NCBI RefSeq assembly: GCF_016458275.1
Contig: NZ_JAEMHM010000010.1
Coordinates: 62,001-126,000 of the forward strand
Reading direction: 5' to 3'
Length of the DNA stretch: 64,000 bases
Origin: Geomesophilobacter sediminis
GTDB taxonomy: Bacteria > Desulfobacterota > Desulfuromonadia > Geobacterales > Geobacteraceae
The notes beneath the pieces were generated by a model, which saw nothing but the letters and a program-made list of their open reading frames with translations, was not told the origin of the DNA and did no database searches. Made by a program: the position numbers and the translations under genes. Of the stretch, positions 1-12,010 are shown piece by piece (the stretch's first letter is position 1; the number at the start of each line of letters is the position of its first letter).

Positions 1-439
1 CGTCGTCGTTTTGCTCGAAGATCCTCCGGAAGCAGTCCTCGCTCTCCGAGAGGGCCTCCTCCGCCTTGCGCCGCTCGGCAGCCTCCTGTTCCAGCCGGGC
101 GACCGCAGCGGTGAGTTCCTCGGTGCGCCGGGCGACCTTCTCTTCCAGGGCTTCCCGGTGACCGAGGAGCTCCCGCTCCTTGCCCCGGTAGTCTTCGAGA
201 AGCTGCAGCAGCGGTTTCTGGACCGAAAAGTAGAGGATGGGAAAGAGGATGGTGACCAGGGAGGTGGCGTCGATAAAGTTCGCCGCGACGACGGACAGCT
301 GCGGCATGCGGGACAGGGCGATCATCACCGCCATCTCGATGGCGAAGACGCTCAGGATGAGGATTGCCATCAGCCGGATCGGGGCGAAGATCAGCTTGGT
401 GCGTTCCGGGCGGGCGGCCGCGGGTTGAGAACTGCTCAT
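1..439 (-). CDS. Membrane-anchored PAS-type sensor protein, N-terminal part (runs off the window)
   Basis: The reading frame starts with ATG after a GGAGGGAGAGG-like ribosome site and is open to the window edge, giving about 146 residues. Two hydrophobic segments (about residues 17-38 and 50-70) form a membrane hairpin. They are followed by a charged heptad-rich coiled coil (about 78-130, many E/R/K with the piece EEKVARRTEEL) and then SEDCFRRIFEQNDD, the usual opening of a PAS domain. This order is typical of sensor histidine kinases or diguanylate cyclases, but the output domain lies outside the window. It is separated from the upstream cold-shock gene by a terminator, so it probably has its own promoter in the short gap. 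Confidence 0.75.
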   Translation of the reverse strand, partial: MSSSQPAAARPERTKLIFAPIRLMAILILSVFAIEMAVMIALSRMPQLSVVAANFIDATSLVTILFPILYFSVQKPLLQLLEDYRGKERELLGHREALEEKVARRTEELTAAVARLEQEAAERRKAEEALSESEDCFRRIFEQNDD

Positions 440-471
440 CCTCTCCCTCCTTCCGCAATCGGAGATCGTAA

Positions 472-510
472 TTGCAAAAAAGCCCCGGAAATTTCTCCCC
501 GGGGCTTCTG
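472..510 (-). terminator. Rho-independent terminator of the cold-shock gene
   Basis: Inverted repeat AAGCCCCGG / CCGGGGCTT with an 8-10 nt loop. Read on the minus strand it is followed by a run of six T, directly downstream of the cold-shock gene. Confidence 0.85.
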
Positions 511-548
511 GTTTAGGTCATCTCGGATCGCTCGCGCGCTCGGACAAC

Positions 549-749
549 TTAGATTTTGACCACGTTGGCAGCCTGCAGACCTTTCGGTCCCTTCTGGACT
601 TCGAAGGTAACCTGATCGCCTTCCGCCAAGGACTTGAACCCGTCGCCCTGGATCGCGGAGAAATGCACGAAGACATCCTCGCCGTTATCCTGCTCAATGA
701 ACCCGAAACCTTTGCTGTCGTTAAACCACTTCACTACACCTTTTGCCAT
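549..749 (-). CDS. cspA: Cold-shock domain protein (CspA family)
   Basis: A 66-residue single cold-shock domain, the normal length of the family. It carries both nucleic-acid-binding motifs, KGFGFI (RNP-1, residues 13-18) and DVFVHF (RNP-2, about 25-30). Such proteins bind single-stranded RNA and DNA and act as RNA chaperones in the cytoplasm. Start: ATG with AAGGAG 9 nt upstream. It is a monocistronic unit, bounded by the terminator of the pyruvate oxidoreductase gene upstream and its own terminator downstream. The roughly 55-nt leader between those points is too short to show the long cold-responsive leader of E. coli cspA, so cold induction cannot be inferred. The symbol is used in the family sense. 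Confidence 0.93.
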   Translation of the reverse strand: MAKGVVKWFNDSKGFGFIEQDNGEDVFVHFSAIQGDGFKSLAEGDQVTFEVQKGPKGLQAANVVKI

Positions 750-803
750 TACTGCGTTCTCCTTGATGCTTCTTCCTGTTTACTGTTACGTGCCTTGAGG
801 TCG

Positions 804-845
804 AAAAACCCCGGCCACTGCTTGATGATAAGCAAGTGGCCGGGG
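804..845 (-). terminator. Rho-independent terminator of the pyruvate oxidoreductase gene
   Basis: Near-perfect stem CCCCGGCCACT-GCTT / AAGC-A-AGTGGCCGGGG, followed on the minus strand by five T. It lies 15 nt after the stop codon of the upstream gene. Confidence 0.88.
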
Positions 846-859
846 AGGTGTCAAGCTAA

Positions 860-3800
860 TTACTCCTCGCCGTACTTGAGGTCGGCCATCTTCTTGTAGA
901 GGTCGAAGCGGCGTGCGGTGAGGATGGTGGCGCGCTCCATGAGGGCCGCGGCCGCATCAGGGTTGTTCTTCTTGAGCACGCGGAAGCGGTTCTCGCCGTA
1001 GCAGAACTCCTCCAGGGAGATCGACGGATCCTTGGAGTCGAGCTGGAGCGGGTTTTTGCCCTGCTCGGAAAGATCCGGGTTGTAGCGGACCAGCGGCCAG
1101 TGACCGCAGGCAACCGCCTTCTTCTGCTCGTCGACGGCGGTGGTCATGTTGATGCCGTGGGCGATGCAGTGGCTGTAGGCGAGGATCAGCGACGGGCCGT
1201 CGAAGGCTTCCGCTTCCATGAACGCCTTGACGCACTGGGCCGGGTTGGAGAGGGCGACCTTGGCGACGTAGACGTTGCCGTAGGCCATGGCGATCATCGC
1301 CAGGTCCTTCTTGGCCTGCGGCTTGCCGCCCGCGGCGAACTGGGCCACCGCACCCATCGGGGTGGATTTGGAGGCCTGGCCGCCGGTGTTGGAGTAGACC
1401 TCGGTGTCGAGGACCAGGAGGTTCACGTTCTTGCCGGAGGCGATGACGTGGTCCAGGCCGCCGTAGCCGATGTCATAGGCCCAGCCGTCGCCGCCGACGA
1501 TCCAGACCGACTTCTTGACCAGGTAATCGGCCAGGGTCTGGAGCTGCTTGGCGGCCTCGTCGGTGCGGCCGGCGATCGCCTGCTTCAGCTCGGCGACGCG
1601 GGCGCGCTGCGCCTCGATGCCGGCCTGGGTGGACTGGTCGGCACCCTTGATCGCCTCGATGAGCCCTTTGAGCTTGTCGTCGCAGTTGCAGGAGCAGCCG
1701 CAGCCGGCCAGCCGGTCGAGGAGCTCGAGGGCGAACTGGTTGTGCTTGTCCACCGCCAGGCGCATGCCGAAGCCGAACTCGGCGTTGTCCTCGAACAGGG
1801 AGTTGGACCAGGCCGGGCCGCGGCCGTCGGCGTTCTTCGCCCACGGGGTGGTCGGCAGGTTGCCGCCGTAGATCGAGGAGCAGCCGGTCGCGTTGGCGAT
1901 GAGGGCGCGGTCGCCGAAGAGCTGGGAGAGGAGCTTCAGATACGGGGTCTCGCCGCAGCCGGCGCAGGCACCGGAGTACTCGAAGAGCGGACGGACCAGC
2001 TGGCTCCCTTTCAGGGTGTCCAGCTTGATCAGGGAAGGATCGGTCTCCGGCAGCGACAGGAAGAAGTCGTAGTTGGCGGCTTCCTGGGCGCGCAGCGGCG
2101 CCTGGAACTGCATGTTGATCGCCTTCTTGTTCGGGTCTTCCTTGGACTTGGCCGGGCAGTTGTAGACGCAGGCGCCGCAGCCGGTGCAGTCTTCCGGAGC
2201 AACCTGGAGGGAGCACTTGAGCCCCTTGAACTCGTTGCCGCGGGCGTCGGTGGACTTGAAGGTCGCCGGGGCGCCTTTGAGGGCGGCCGGATCGTAGATC
2301 TTCATCCGGATGGTGGCGTGCGGGCAGACGAAGGAGCAGATGCCGCACTGGATGCAGAGCTTCTCGTCCCAGACCGGGATGTCGACCGCGATGTTGCGCT
2401 TCTCGTACTGCGAGGTGCCGGTCGGGAAGGTGCCGTCAGCCGGCATCTTGGAGACCGGGAGGTTGTCGCCGTTGCCGGCGATCATCATGGAGGTGACGTC
2501 CTTGACGAAGGCCGGGGCGTGGGCGCCGACGACCGGCGGCTTTACCAGCTTGCTGGTCGCGGCGGCGGGGACCTTGACCTCGAAGATGTTCTCCAGGGCG
2601 GCGTCCACCGCCTTGTTGTTCATCTCGACGACCTTCTCGCCGGACTTGCCGTAGCTCTTCTTGATCGCGTCCTTGATCGCGTCGAGCGCGGTCGCCAGCG
2701 GAATGATCCCGGAGATCTTGAAGAAGGCGGTCTGCATGATGACGTTGATGCGGGCGCCCAGGCCGAGCTTCTCGGCAAGCGCGATGGCGTCGATCACGTA
2801 GAACTTGAGCTTTTTCTCGATGATCTCTTTCTGCACCTCGACCGGCATGTTGTCCCAGACCTGCTCCTTGTCGAACGGGGAGCAGAGGAGGAAGGTCGCC
2901 CCCTGCTTGGCCTTGGCGAGCATGTCGTACTTCTCGAGGAAGGAGAAGTTGTGGCAGGCGACGAAGTCGGCCTGGTCGATCAGGTACGGGGAGCGGATCT
3001 CGTTCTTGCCGAAGCGCAGGTGCGAGGTGGTGACCGAACCGGCCTTCTTGGAGTCGTACACGAAGTACGCCTGGGCGTTGTTGTCGGTCAGCTCGCCGAT
3101 GATCTTGATGGAGTTCTTGTTGGCGCCGACGGTGCCGTCGGAGCCCAGGCCGAAGAACATCGCCGAGTAGGTGCCGGCGCTCTCGTTGGAGAAGTTCGCA
3201 TCGTAGGGAAGCGAGCAGTCGGTGACGTCCTCCTCGATCCCGATGACGAAGTGGTTCTTCGGGGTGTCGAGCTTGAGGTTGTCCAGGACCCCCTTGGCCA
3301 TGCCCGGGGTGAGCTCCTTGGAGCCCAGTCCGTAGCGGCCGCCGACGATGACCGGGTAGCTCTTGAACGCGGTTTTACCTTCGGCCATCGCCTCGCCGAT
3401 CGCGGTGCGGATGTCGAGGTAGAGCGGCTCGCCCAGGGAGCCCGGCTCCTTGGTGCGGTCCAAAACGGCGATCTTCTTGACGCTCGCCGGCAGCACGGCA
3501 GCGATCGCGTCGACCGGGAACGGACGGAACAGGCGGATCTTCAGGACCCCGACCTTCTCACCTTTGTTGGTGAGGTTGGCGACGGTCTCCTGGAAGCAGT
3601 CCGCGGCGCTCCCCATCACCACGACGACGCGCTCGGCGTCGGGGGCACCGACGTACTCGGCGACGCGGTACTGGCGGCCGACGACCTTGGCGAAGCGGTC
3701 CATCTCCTCCTGGACGATCTTGAGGCAGGCCGGGTAGTACGGGTTGACCGTCTCGCGCCCCTGGAAGTAGACGTCCGGGTTCTGGGCGGTACCGCGCATG

Positions 3801-4441
3801 ACCGGGTTGTCCGGGGAAAGGGCGCGGGTGCGGTGGGCGGCGACCAGCTCGTCGTTGACCATCGCCTTCATGTCGTCGAAGGTGAGTTCCTCGACCTTCT
3901 GCACCTCGTGCGAGGTCCGGAAGCCGTCGAAGTAGTGCATGAAGGGGACCCGGGCGCGCAGCGTCGCCGCCTGGGCGATCAGCGCAAAGTCCATGACCTC
4001 CTGGACGTTGTTGGAGCAGAGCATCGCCCACCCGGTGGAACGGGCGGAAAGAACGTCGGAGTGGTCACCGAAGATGTTCAACGCGGCCGCCGAGATGGCG
4101 CGGGCCGAGATGTGGAAGACGGTCGAGGTGAGCTCGCCGGCGATCTTGAACATGTTCGGGATCATCAGGAGCAGACCCTGGCTCGCGGTGAAGGTGGTGG
4201 TCAGTGCGCCGCCCTGGAGCGCGCCGTGGACCGCGCCGGAGGCGCCCCCTTCGGACTGCAGCTCGACGACAGTCGGGACGGTGCCCCAGATGTTCTTCTG
4301 ACCGCGGGCGCTCTTCTCGTCGGAGATCTCACCCATGACCGAAGACGGGGTGATCGGATAGATGGCGATGACCTCGTTGGTCGCGTGCGCCACGTGGGCT
4401 GCGGCAGTGTTGCCGTCAATGGTTACCATTCTGCGGGACAT
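860..4441 (-). CDS. nifJ: Pyruvate:ferredoxin (flavodoxin) oxidoreductase, single-chain
   Basis: 1193 residues, the normal length of the homodimeric one-chain enzyme. It interconverts pyruvate + CoA and acetyl-CoA + CO2 using ferredoxin, in the cytoplasm. Domains in order: pyrimidine-binding transketolase-like domain I (start MSRRMVTIDGNTAAAHVAHA, with the YPITPSS motif near residue 30), domain II, the gamma-like domain (about 430-620), a two-cluster ferredoxin insert with CIQCGICSFVCP (about 694) and CTGCGACVYNCP (about 750), and the TPP-binding domain with the third-cluster Cys of CAGCGETPY (about 820) and GDGWAYDIGYGG (about 984). The ATG has AGGAGG 7 nt upstream. It stands alone between recR and a terminator. 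In this bacterial group the enzyme can serve either acetate assimilation or pyruvate oxidation; the direction cannot be read from sequence. The por name is also used. Confidence 0.97.
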   Translation of the reverse strand: MSRRMVTIDGNTAAAHVAHATNEVIAIYPITPSSVMGEISDEKSARGQKNIWGTVPTVVELQSEGGASGAVHGALQGGALTTTFTASQGLLLMIPNMFKIAGELTSTVFHISARAISAAALNIFGDHSDVLSARSTGWAMLCSNNVQEVMDFALIAQAATLRARVPFMHYFDGFRTSHEVQKVEELTFDDMKAMVNDELVAAHRTRALSPDNPVMRGTAQNPDVYFQGRETVNPYYPACLKIVQEEMDRFAKVVGRQYRVAEYVGAPDAERVVVVMGSAADCFQETVANLTNKGEKVGVLKIRLFRPFPVDAIAAVLPASVKKIAVLDRTKEPGSLGEPLYLDIRTAIGEAMAEGKTAFKSYPVIVGGRYGLGSKELTPGMAKGVLDNLKLDTPKNHFVIGIEEDVTDCSLPYDANFSNESAGTYSAMFFGLGSDGTVGANKNSIKIIGELTDNNAQAYFVYDSKKAGSVTTSHLRFGKNEIRSPYLIDQADFVACHNFSFLEKYDMLAKAKQGATFLLCSPFDKEQVWDNMPVEVQKEIIEKKLKFYVIDAIALAEKLGLGARINVIMQTAFFKISGIIPLATALDAIKDAIKKSYGKSGEKVVEMNNKAVDAALENIFEVKVPAAATSKLVKPPVVGAHAPAFVKDVTSMMIAGNGDNLPVSKMPADGTFPTGTSQYEKRNIAVDIPVWDEKLCIQCGICSFVCPHATIRMKIYDPAALKGAPATFKSTDARGNEFKGLKCSLQVAPEDCTGCGACVYNCPAKSKEDPNKKAINMQFQAPLRAQEAANYDFFLSLPETDPSLIKLDTLKGSQLVRPLFEYSGACAGCGETPYLKLLSQLFGDRALIANATGCSSIYGGNLPTTPWAKNADGRGPAWSNSLFEDNAEFGFGMRLAVDKHNQFALELLDRLAGCGCSCNCDDKLKGLIEAIKGADQSTQAGIEAQRARVAELKQAIAGRTDEAAKQLQTLADYLVKKSVWIVGGDGWAYDIGYGGLDHVIASGKNVNLLVLDTEVYSNTGGQASKSTPMGAVAQFAAGGKPQAKKDLAMIAMAYGNVYVAKVALSNPAQCVKAFMEAEAFDGPSLILAYSHCIAHGINMTTAVDEQKKAVACGHWPLVRYNPDLSEQGKNPLQLDSKDPSISLEEFCYGENRFRVLKKNNPDAAAALMERATILTARRFDLYKKMADLKYGEE

Positions 4442-4534
4442 TCATTTCCTCCTGTTTTGGATTAGCGGATATATGAAGCCTGAAACGACCTGATATGCAT
4501 GCTGCTCAAATTAAACGGTGTCTCACTCGCGCCT

Positions 4535-5128
4535 CTACAGCTCCGAACGCCCTTCGACGGCCCGCTGGACCGTGGCCGCGTCCACGTACTCCAGGTCGCT
4601 GCCGATCGGAATCCCGTGCGCCAGCCGGGTGACCCGGATGTTCAGAGGCTTGATGAGCTTCGTCAGGTAGAGGGCCGTGGCCTCTCCCTCGACGGTAAAG
4701 TTGGTGGCGATCAGCACCTCCTTTACCCCTTCCGCGGTGAGACGCTCCAAAAGCTCCGCGATGCGCAGATCGGCGGGGGTAACGCCGTTTAACGGGGAGA
4801 GCGTCCCCTGCAGCACGTGGTAGCGCCCTTTGAAGGCGCGGCTCCGCTCCAGGGCCAAAAGGTCCTGGGGCTCCTCCACGACACACAGGGTGGAGCCGTC
4901 CCGGTCGCCGGAACAGATCCAGCAGGGATCTTCCTCGGTGATTGCGAAGCAGACCGAACAGAAGCCGACTTTGGCCGCAACCTGCTTGAGGCTCTCGGCC
5001 AGGGCTTCGATGTTCCCGGGGGATTTCAGCAAATGGAAGGCAAGCCGAAGTGCGCTTTTTTCACCTACGCCGGGGAGTTTTTTGAGCTCGCCAAGGAGCC
5101 TGGTCAAAGAGTTCGAGAACTGTAGCAT
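4535..5128 (-). CDS. recR: Recombination mediator protein RecR
   Basis: 197 residues, standard length. With RecO/RecF it loads RecA onto SSB-coated gapped DNA. Visible features: N-terminal helix-hairpin-helix (LPGVGEKSALR, about 18-28), four-cysteine zinc site (Cys57, 60, 69, 72 in CSVC...CWIC), and a Toprim domain beginning CVVEEPQDL (about 82) with the conserved GTLSPLNGV region. It is the last gene of the dnaX-ybaB-recR order seen in many bacteria, about 140 nt after ybaB. That gap holds a hairpin, so expression may be partly uncoupled from ybaB. Confidence 0.97.
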   Translation of the reverse strand: MLQFSNSLTRLLGELKKLPGVGEKSALRLAFHLLKSPGNIEALAESLKQVAAKVGFCSVCFAITEEDPCWICSGDRDGSTLCVVEEPQDLLALERSRAFKGRYHVLQGTLSPLNGVTPADLRIAELLERLTAEGVKEVLIATNFTVEGEATALYLTKLIKPLNIRVTRLAHGIPIGSDLEYVDAATVQRAVEGRSEL

Positions 5129-5198
5129 ATTCCTTCAGCCGATAAAACAAGTTTTTAAATACCAATTTAGGTCAAAAAAATTTAGGCGGGTCAACCGG

Positions 5199-5232
5199 GG
5201 CGGGCACCTCTGTAAATGCAGAGTAGCCCGCC
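5199..5232. repeat. GC-rich hairpin between ybaB and recR
   Basis: Inverted repeat GGCGGGC..CTCTG / CAGAG..GCCCGCC with a 6-nt loop. On the minus strand a T-rich tract appears only about 15 nt beyond the stem, so it is not a textbook terminator. It could attenuate or stabilise the ybaB-recR message. Confidence 0.5.
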
Positions 5233-5268
5233 GCCGGAAGCCCGCCGCGGAGACTTACCGGCGTTTGA

Positions 5269-5583
5269 TTAGAAAAGGCCGGGAATGCTCAGTCCGCCGG
5301 TGATCTTGCTCATTTCCTCGGCCATCGCCGCATGGACCTTCTTGAGCGCCTCGTTCACCGCGGTCATCACCAGATCCTGCAGCATTTCCACGTCTTCCGG
5401 GTCCACCGCTTCCTTCTTGATGGTGAGGGAGAGGATCTGGTTCTTGCCGTTGACAACCACCGTTACAGCGCCGCCGCCGGTGGTTACCTCGGCGGTTTTC
5501 TCCGCCGCCTCTTCCTGCAGTTTCCCCATTTTCTGCTGCATCATCTGCGCCTGCTTCATGATCTGCGCCAAACCTTTGGACAT
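5269..5583 (-). CDS. ybaB: Nucleoid-associated protein, YbaB/EbfC family
   Basis: 104 residues, the family size. It opens [20 protein letters not shown], a methionine/glutamine-rich amphipathic helix typical of YbaB/EbfC, then a beta-rich middle ([18 protein letters not shown]) and a C-terminal helix with [13 protein letters not shown]. The family binds DNA as a tweezer-shaped dimer. It lies between dnaX and recR, the classic position. The preceding 245-nt gap contains dispersed palindromic repeats and no gene. Confidence 0.95.
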   Translation of the reverse strand: MSKGLAQIMKQAQMMQQKMGKLQEEAAEKTAEVTTGGGAVTVVVNGKNQILSLTIKKEAVDPEDVEMLQDLVMTAVNEALKKVHAAMAEEMSKITGGLSIPGLF

Positions 5584-5678
5584 CGTTTCCTCCGCTGGGA
5601 AGCGCGGCCGAACCGGCTCCCCTGTATGTATTTATTTAATATGCTACCGAACGGTATCAGTGAGCAAACGTGATCGCC

Positions 5679-5783
5679 TCCCTTTGCGAAGGGGGGCTGG
5701 GGGGGAATTTGCCTCTTACACAGCCCAGGGAAGCCCCATCCTCATCCTGTCCCTCTCCTGGAAGCAGAGGGGGCGCGAGGATC
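5679..5783. repeat. Two adjacent dispersed palindromic elements between dnaX and ybaB
   Basis: The first part is CTCCCTTTGCGAAGGGGGGCT followed by GGGGGGAATTTGCC, the same type as elements near 43.9, 47.9 and 49.1 kb. The second is CATCCTCATCCTGTCCCTCT..AGAGGGGG, the CCCTCTCC/GGAGAGGG type found again near 27.3, 30.7, 40.6, 46.3 and 55.4 kb. They occupy most of the dnaX-ybaB gap. Confidence 0.75.
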
Positions 5784-5828
5784 AGCCCTGGCCGTTGCAT
5801 AAGGGAAAGGCGGAAATAATAAACAGTT

Positions 5829-7613
5829 CTATCCTTCCTGCGGCCCTTCCTGGGGGAGCTCCTGGGGGAGCTCCTCCACCTCGGCGATCTCGCCGTCGAA
5901 AAGCTCCAAAGCCGCGGCCACCAAAGGATGGGCCTCGGCTTCGGCCATCAGGACCCGCTTCCGCTCGGCGTCCTCAAGGCTTTTTTTTTCCGAGAGGCTC
6001 TGGGGCGCGTCGGTTGCGTCATCGTCCAGGGCGACGATCTTGAGGGTCGGCTCAACCCCGAAGTGTTCCAAGGCAAGCGCCTTGAGTTCCCGCTGCTTGT
6101 CCAGGTCCAACAGTGTTTTCAACTCGAAGCTCCCCGCGGCCCCGCCGATCTCCAGGTGCTTGCGGGAGATGCTGAGGGGACGGACCTGCTCCAGCAGGGA
6201 GGCCGACAGCGGCTTTTTCACCTTGACGAAGCGGACCAGGCTCGCCCAGAGGGCCTCGCCTTCCAGACCCTCGACCGCGCTCCCTGCTGAAAGGGCAGCC
6301 GACTGGCCCGCTGGCGGGGACTGGCTCCGCAGGTGCCGGTCCCCCTCATGGGGAGCTGCCGGTGCAGCCGCCGGTGCGGCGGGAGCTTGGGATGCGTAGG
6401 CCGGTGCCGCCGGACGCGGCGGGGCGGCGGGACGGGGTACGGAACGTCCCCCGGCGGGTGCGGCGGGAAGGGCACCCCCCTCCAGCGCCTGCAGCCGGGC
6501 CAGGATCTCCTGAACCGGAACCGCGGGGCGAAGCTGCGCCATGCGCAAAAGGGCCAGCTCCAGGATCAGCCGCGGAAAGCTCGCGTGCGCCATCTCCCCC
6601 TCGGCCTTCAAGAGGACCGCCAGGTGGCGCTGCAGCTCGTCGAGATCTTTTCCCTGGGCCAGCCCGGAAAGCTCCTCCAGCTCACCCTCGGAAAGCTCCA
6701 AAAGCTCCCCGTCGCCGCGCAGTGCGGTCAGGATGGCGAGGTTTCTAAACTGGTCGATCAGCTCCTGGCAGAACTGCCGCATGCTGTAGCCGAAGGAATC
6801 GACCCGCGCCACGACCTCCAGGGCTCCCCGGGGCTCGTTGCCCAAAACGGCGCGGCACGCCTCGATGAGGAGCCGGCGGTCCACCACCCCGAGCAGGTTC
6901 GCGACCACCTCGTCCTCCACGGTATTGCCGCAGAAGGCGAGCACCTGGTCCAGCGTGGAGAGGGAGTCGCGCATGCTCCCGTCCCCCTTGCGGGCCACCA
7001 GGGCGAGCGCCTCGTCGCTGATCGCGACCCCTTCCTGGTCCACGATGAAGCGCAGCCGCTCCACGATCCGGGTCAGCGCGATCCGCTTGAAGTCGAAGCG
7101 CTGGCAGCGGGAGAGGATGGTGATCGGGACCTTGTGCGGTTCGGTGGTGGCAAAGATGAACTTGACGTGGGGGGGGGGCTCTTCCAGGGTCTTCAACAGG
7201 GCGTTGAAGGCGCTCGTGGAGAGCATGTGGACTTCGTCGATGATGAAGATCTTGTAGCGGGAGCGGGAGGGGAGGTACTTGATGTTCTCGCGCAGCTCAC
7301 GGACGTCGTCGACGCTCGTGTTGGAGGCGCCGTCGATCTCGAAGACGTCGACCGAGTTCCCCTCGGTGATTTCGAGGCAGGCGGAGCAGGTGTTGCACGG
7401 CTCGGTGGAGGTGCCGCTTTCACAGTTCAACGCCTTGGCGAGGATGCGCGCGGAACTGGTCTTCCCCACCCCCCGGGCGCCGGTAAAGAGGAATGCGTGG
7501 GCGACCCGCCCCCCCTCGATGGCGTTTTTCAGGGTCCGGCTCACGTGCTCCTGGCCTACCAGGTCGCTGAAGGTCTGGGGGCGCCATTTTCGGGCCAGCA
7601 CAAGATAGGACAA
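5829..7613 (-). CDS. dnaX: DNA polymerase III subunit gamma/tau
   Basis: 594 residues from the chosen start. It is the clamp-loader ATPase of the replisome. Order: AAA+ module with Walker A GARGVGKTSSARI (about 45-57), four-Cys zinc site (CESGTSTEPCNTCSAC), Walker B/DEVHML, SRC-type sensor ILSRCQRFDFKRI, clamp-loader collar domain (about 230-370), a Pro/Ala-rich linker (about 385-450), then the tau-specific C-terminal region. The start is placed at TTG followed by SYLVLARKWRPQTF, the invariant N-terminus of DnaX, with ACGAGG 9 nt upstream. The frame is open further upstream, but that extension would run into the SRP RNA gene and lacks family similarity. A run of nine A on the coding strand near the 3' end may cause slippage (see the separate entry). 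Confidence 0.96.
   Translation of the reverse strand: MSYLVLARKWRPQTFSDLVGQEHVSRTLKNAIEGGRVAHAFLFTGARGVGKTSSARILAKALNCESGTSTEPCNTCSACLEITEGNSVDVFEIDGASNTSVDDVRELRENIKYLPSRSRYKIFIIDEVHMLSTSAFNALLKTLEEPPPHVKFIFATTEPHKVPITILSRCQRFDFKRIALTRIVERLRFIVDQEGVAISDEALALVARKGDGSMRDSLSTLDQVLAFCGNTVEDEVVANLLGVVDRRLLIEACRAVLGNEPRGALEVVARVDSFGYSMRQFCQELIDQFRNLAILTALRGDGELLELSEGELEELSGLAQGKDLDELQRHLAVLLKAEGEMAHASFPRLILELALLRMAQLRPAVPVQEILARLQALEGGALPAAPAGGRSVPRPAAPPRPAAPAYASQAPAAPAAAPAAPHEGDRHLRSQSPPAGQSAALSAGSAVEGLEGEALWASLVRFVKVKKPLSASLLEQVRPLSISRKHLEIGGAAGSFELKTLLDLDKQRELKALALEHFGVEPTLKIVALDDDATDAPQSLSEKKSLEDAERKRVLMAEAEAHPLVAAALELFDGEIAEVEELPQELPQEGPQEG
5979..5990 (-). other. Nine-A slippery run in dnaX
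   Basis: On the coding strand the codons read GAA AAA AAA AGC, a G followed by nine A. Slippage that adds one A (or a -1 ribosomal shift) meets TGA after AAG CCT. Loss of one A meets TGA after ten further codons. Either way the tau protein would lose its last 50 residues (from Ser545). DnaX frameshifting is established in E. coli and transcriptional slippage in Thermus; use of this site is inferred. Confidence 0.4.
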
Positions 7614-7676
7614 GGGGACGTACCTCGTGAAACGGTTGGAGCGGAAGGGGAAAGGAAGGGGGTTGCGGAAAGAGCT

Positions 7677-7779
7677 GATAGCTGGGCACCCCCGCGGCAC
7701 ACGGGGGCGGTTGCTGCCGCTGCTTCCTTCCGGACCTGACGGGGTTCACAACCTTCCGTTGCGCGGGACCCAGCTATCA
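7677..7779 (-). ncRNA. ffs: Signal recognition particle RNA (small bacterial, 4.5S type)
   Basis: On the minus strand the universally conserved apical-loop core CAGGTCCGGAAGGAAGCAGC is present, with flanking segments that pair, and terminal arms (GATAGCTGGG / CCCAGCTATC) closing a single hairpin about 100 nt long. This RNA binds Ffh for co-translational targeting of membrane proteins. Ends are estimated from the closing stem. It sits just upstream of dnaX, a common arrangement. Confidence 0.92.
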
Positions 7780-7807
7780 GGTCTATCCGCAAGGAGTAAT
7801 TTTATTA

Positions 7808-7898
7808 TGGCGGAGAGAGAGGGATTCGAACCCTCGGTACGCTATTAACGTACACACGCTTTCCAGGCGTGCTCCTTCAACCACTCGGACATCTCTCC
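7808..7898 (-). tRNA. tRNA-Ser (anticodon GGA)
   Basis: The minus strand folds as a class II tRNA: acceptor arm GGAGAGA / TCTCTCC, discriminator G and encoded CCA, D-arm piece GTCCGAGTGGTTGAAGGA, anticodon arm ACGCC TGGAAAG GCGT-like with anticodon GGA, a long variable arm (TGTACGTTAATAGCGTACC) and T-loop GGTTCGAATCC. The long variable arm and the anticodon identify serine (UCC/UCU codons). Confidence 0.96.
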
Positions 7899-7953
7899 AC
7901 AGGAAGCCAGATATATACTATGCACGCTCCTCTTTGTAAAGCGTTTTCTTTAA

Positions 7954-8289
7954 CTAGAGAGTTTCGCCGACCCCCGGCTTCTTTCTTTCAATGATCGAGC
8001 GGAGCAGACTCTGCTGTTCCTTCTGCTGCAACATCTGCTTTACCATGAGCTCGCGGACCGACAGGAGCTCCTTTTTGAGCGCTTCCGCGTTGCGCACCAG
8101 GTGCCGCGCCCGGGGATCGCTGCGGACGTAGGGGGAGAGGAGATTTACCGCCTCCCCGATCTTGCGGCTCACCAGGACCCGCTCCCGGTAGTCGTCCAGG
8201 GCGCCGGTCTTGAGCCTTTCTTCAAGGGCATCGAACTCCGCCGCGAAGTAGTTCAGGACGTCGGAGTATATGGCGTCGTTGTCGTTCAT
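7954..8289 (-). CDS. Small coiled-coil protein of unknown function
   Basis: 111 residues from ATG with AAAGGTG upstream (MNDNDAIYSDVLNYFAAEF). An upstream in-frame ATG exists, but its 21 extra residues have no better ribosome site. The protein is almost wholly helical and charged, with heptad-like stretches (EALKKELLSVRELMVKQMLQQ), no signal peptide and no cysteine. I do not recognise the family. The length and the helical, Gln/Lys-rich C-terminus loosely resemble small chaperones such as FlgN, but no diagnostic motif supports that. It is divergent from mfd and lies just beyond the tRNA gene. Confidence 0.7.
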   Translation of the reverse strand: MNDNDAIYSDVLNYFAAEFDALEERLKTGALDDYRERVLVSRKIGEAVNLLSPYVRSDPRARHLVRNAEALKKELLSVRELMVKQMLQQKEQQSLLRSIIERKKPGVGETL

Positions 8290-8486
8290 GGTTGCACCTT
8301 TGATCTGCTTTTTGCGCTGGGACATCAGTTCCATGACGTAGCTATTCGGCACGATTTCTTTTTACTTAAATGAGTTTTTTCCGTGCAAACAAGATTTTCC
8401 CCGGGCGATGCTGGACGAACCGGCCTCCGTTTTGCTATCCTCACTCCCTGGCACAAAAACCTTGTCTCGATCACCCCCCGGAGAAG

Positions 8487-11954
<3,468 letters not shown>

Positions 11955-12010
11955 TTATGCTAGCGTCTATCGGATTGGAACTTACTTACCCAAGATTAAA
12001 AGGAGCTACC

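Noticed and set aside
1100-4465. A plus-strand open frame of more than 1100 codons antisense to the pyruvate oxidoreductase gene.
   Set aside because: Its translation is a low-complexity mix of Leu/Val/Asp/Gly/Arg without motifs, the mirror of GC-rich third codon positions in a well-supported gene.
7614-7700. A 29-codon N-terminal extension of dnaX.
   Set aside because: It runs into the SRP RNA gene and is unlike DnaX proteins, which start at the SYLVLARKWRP sequence.
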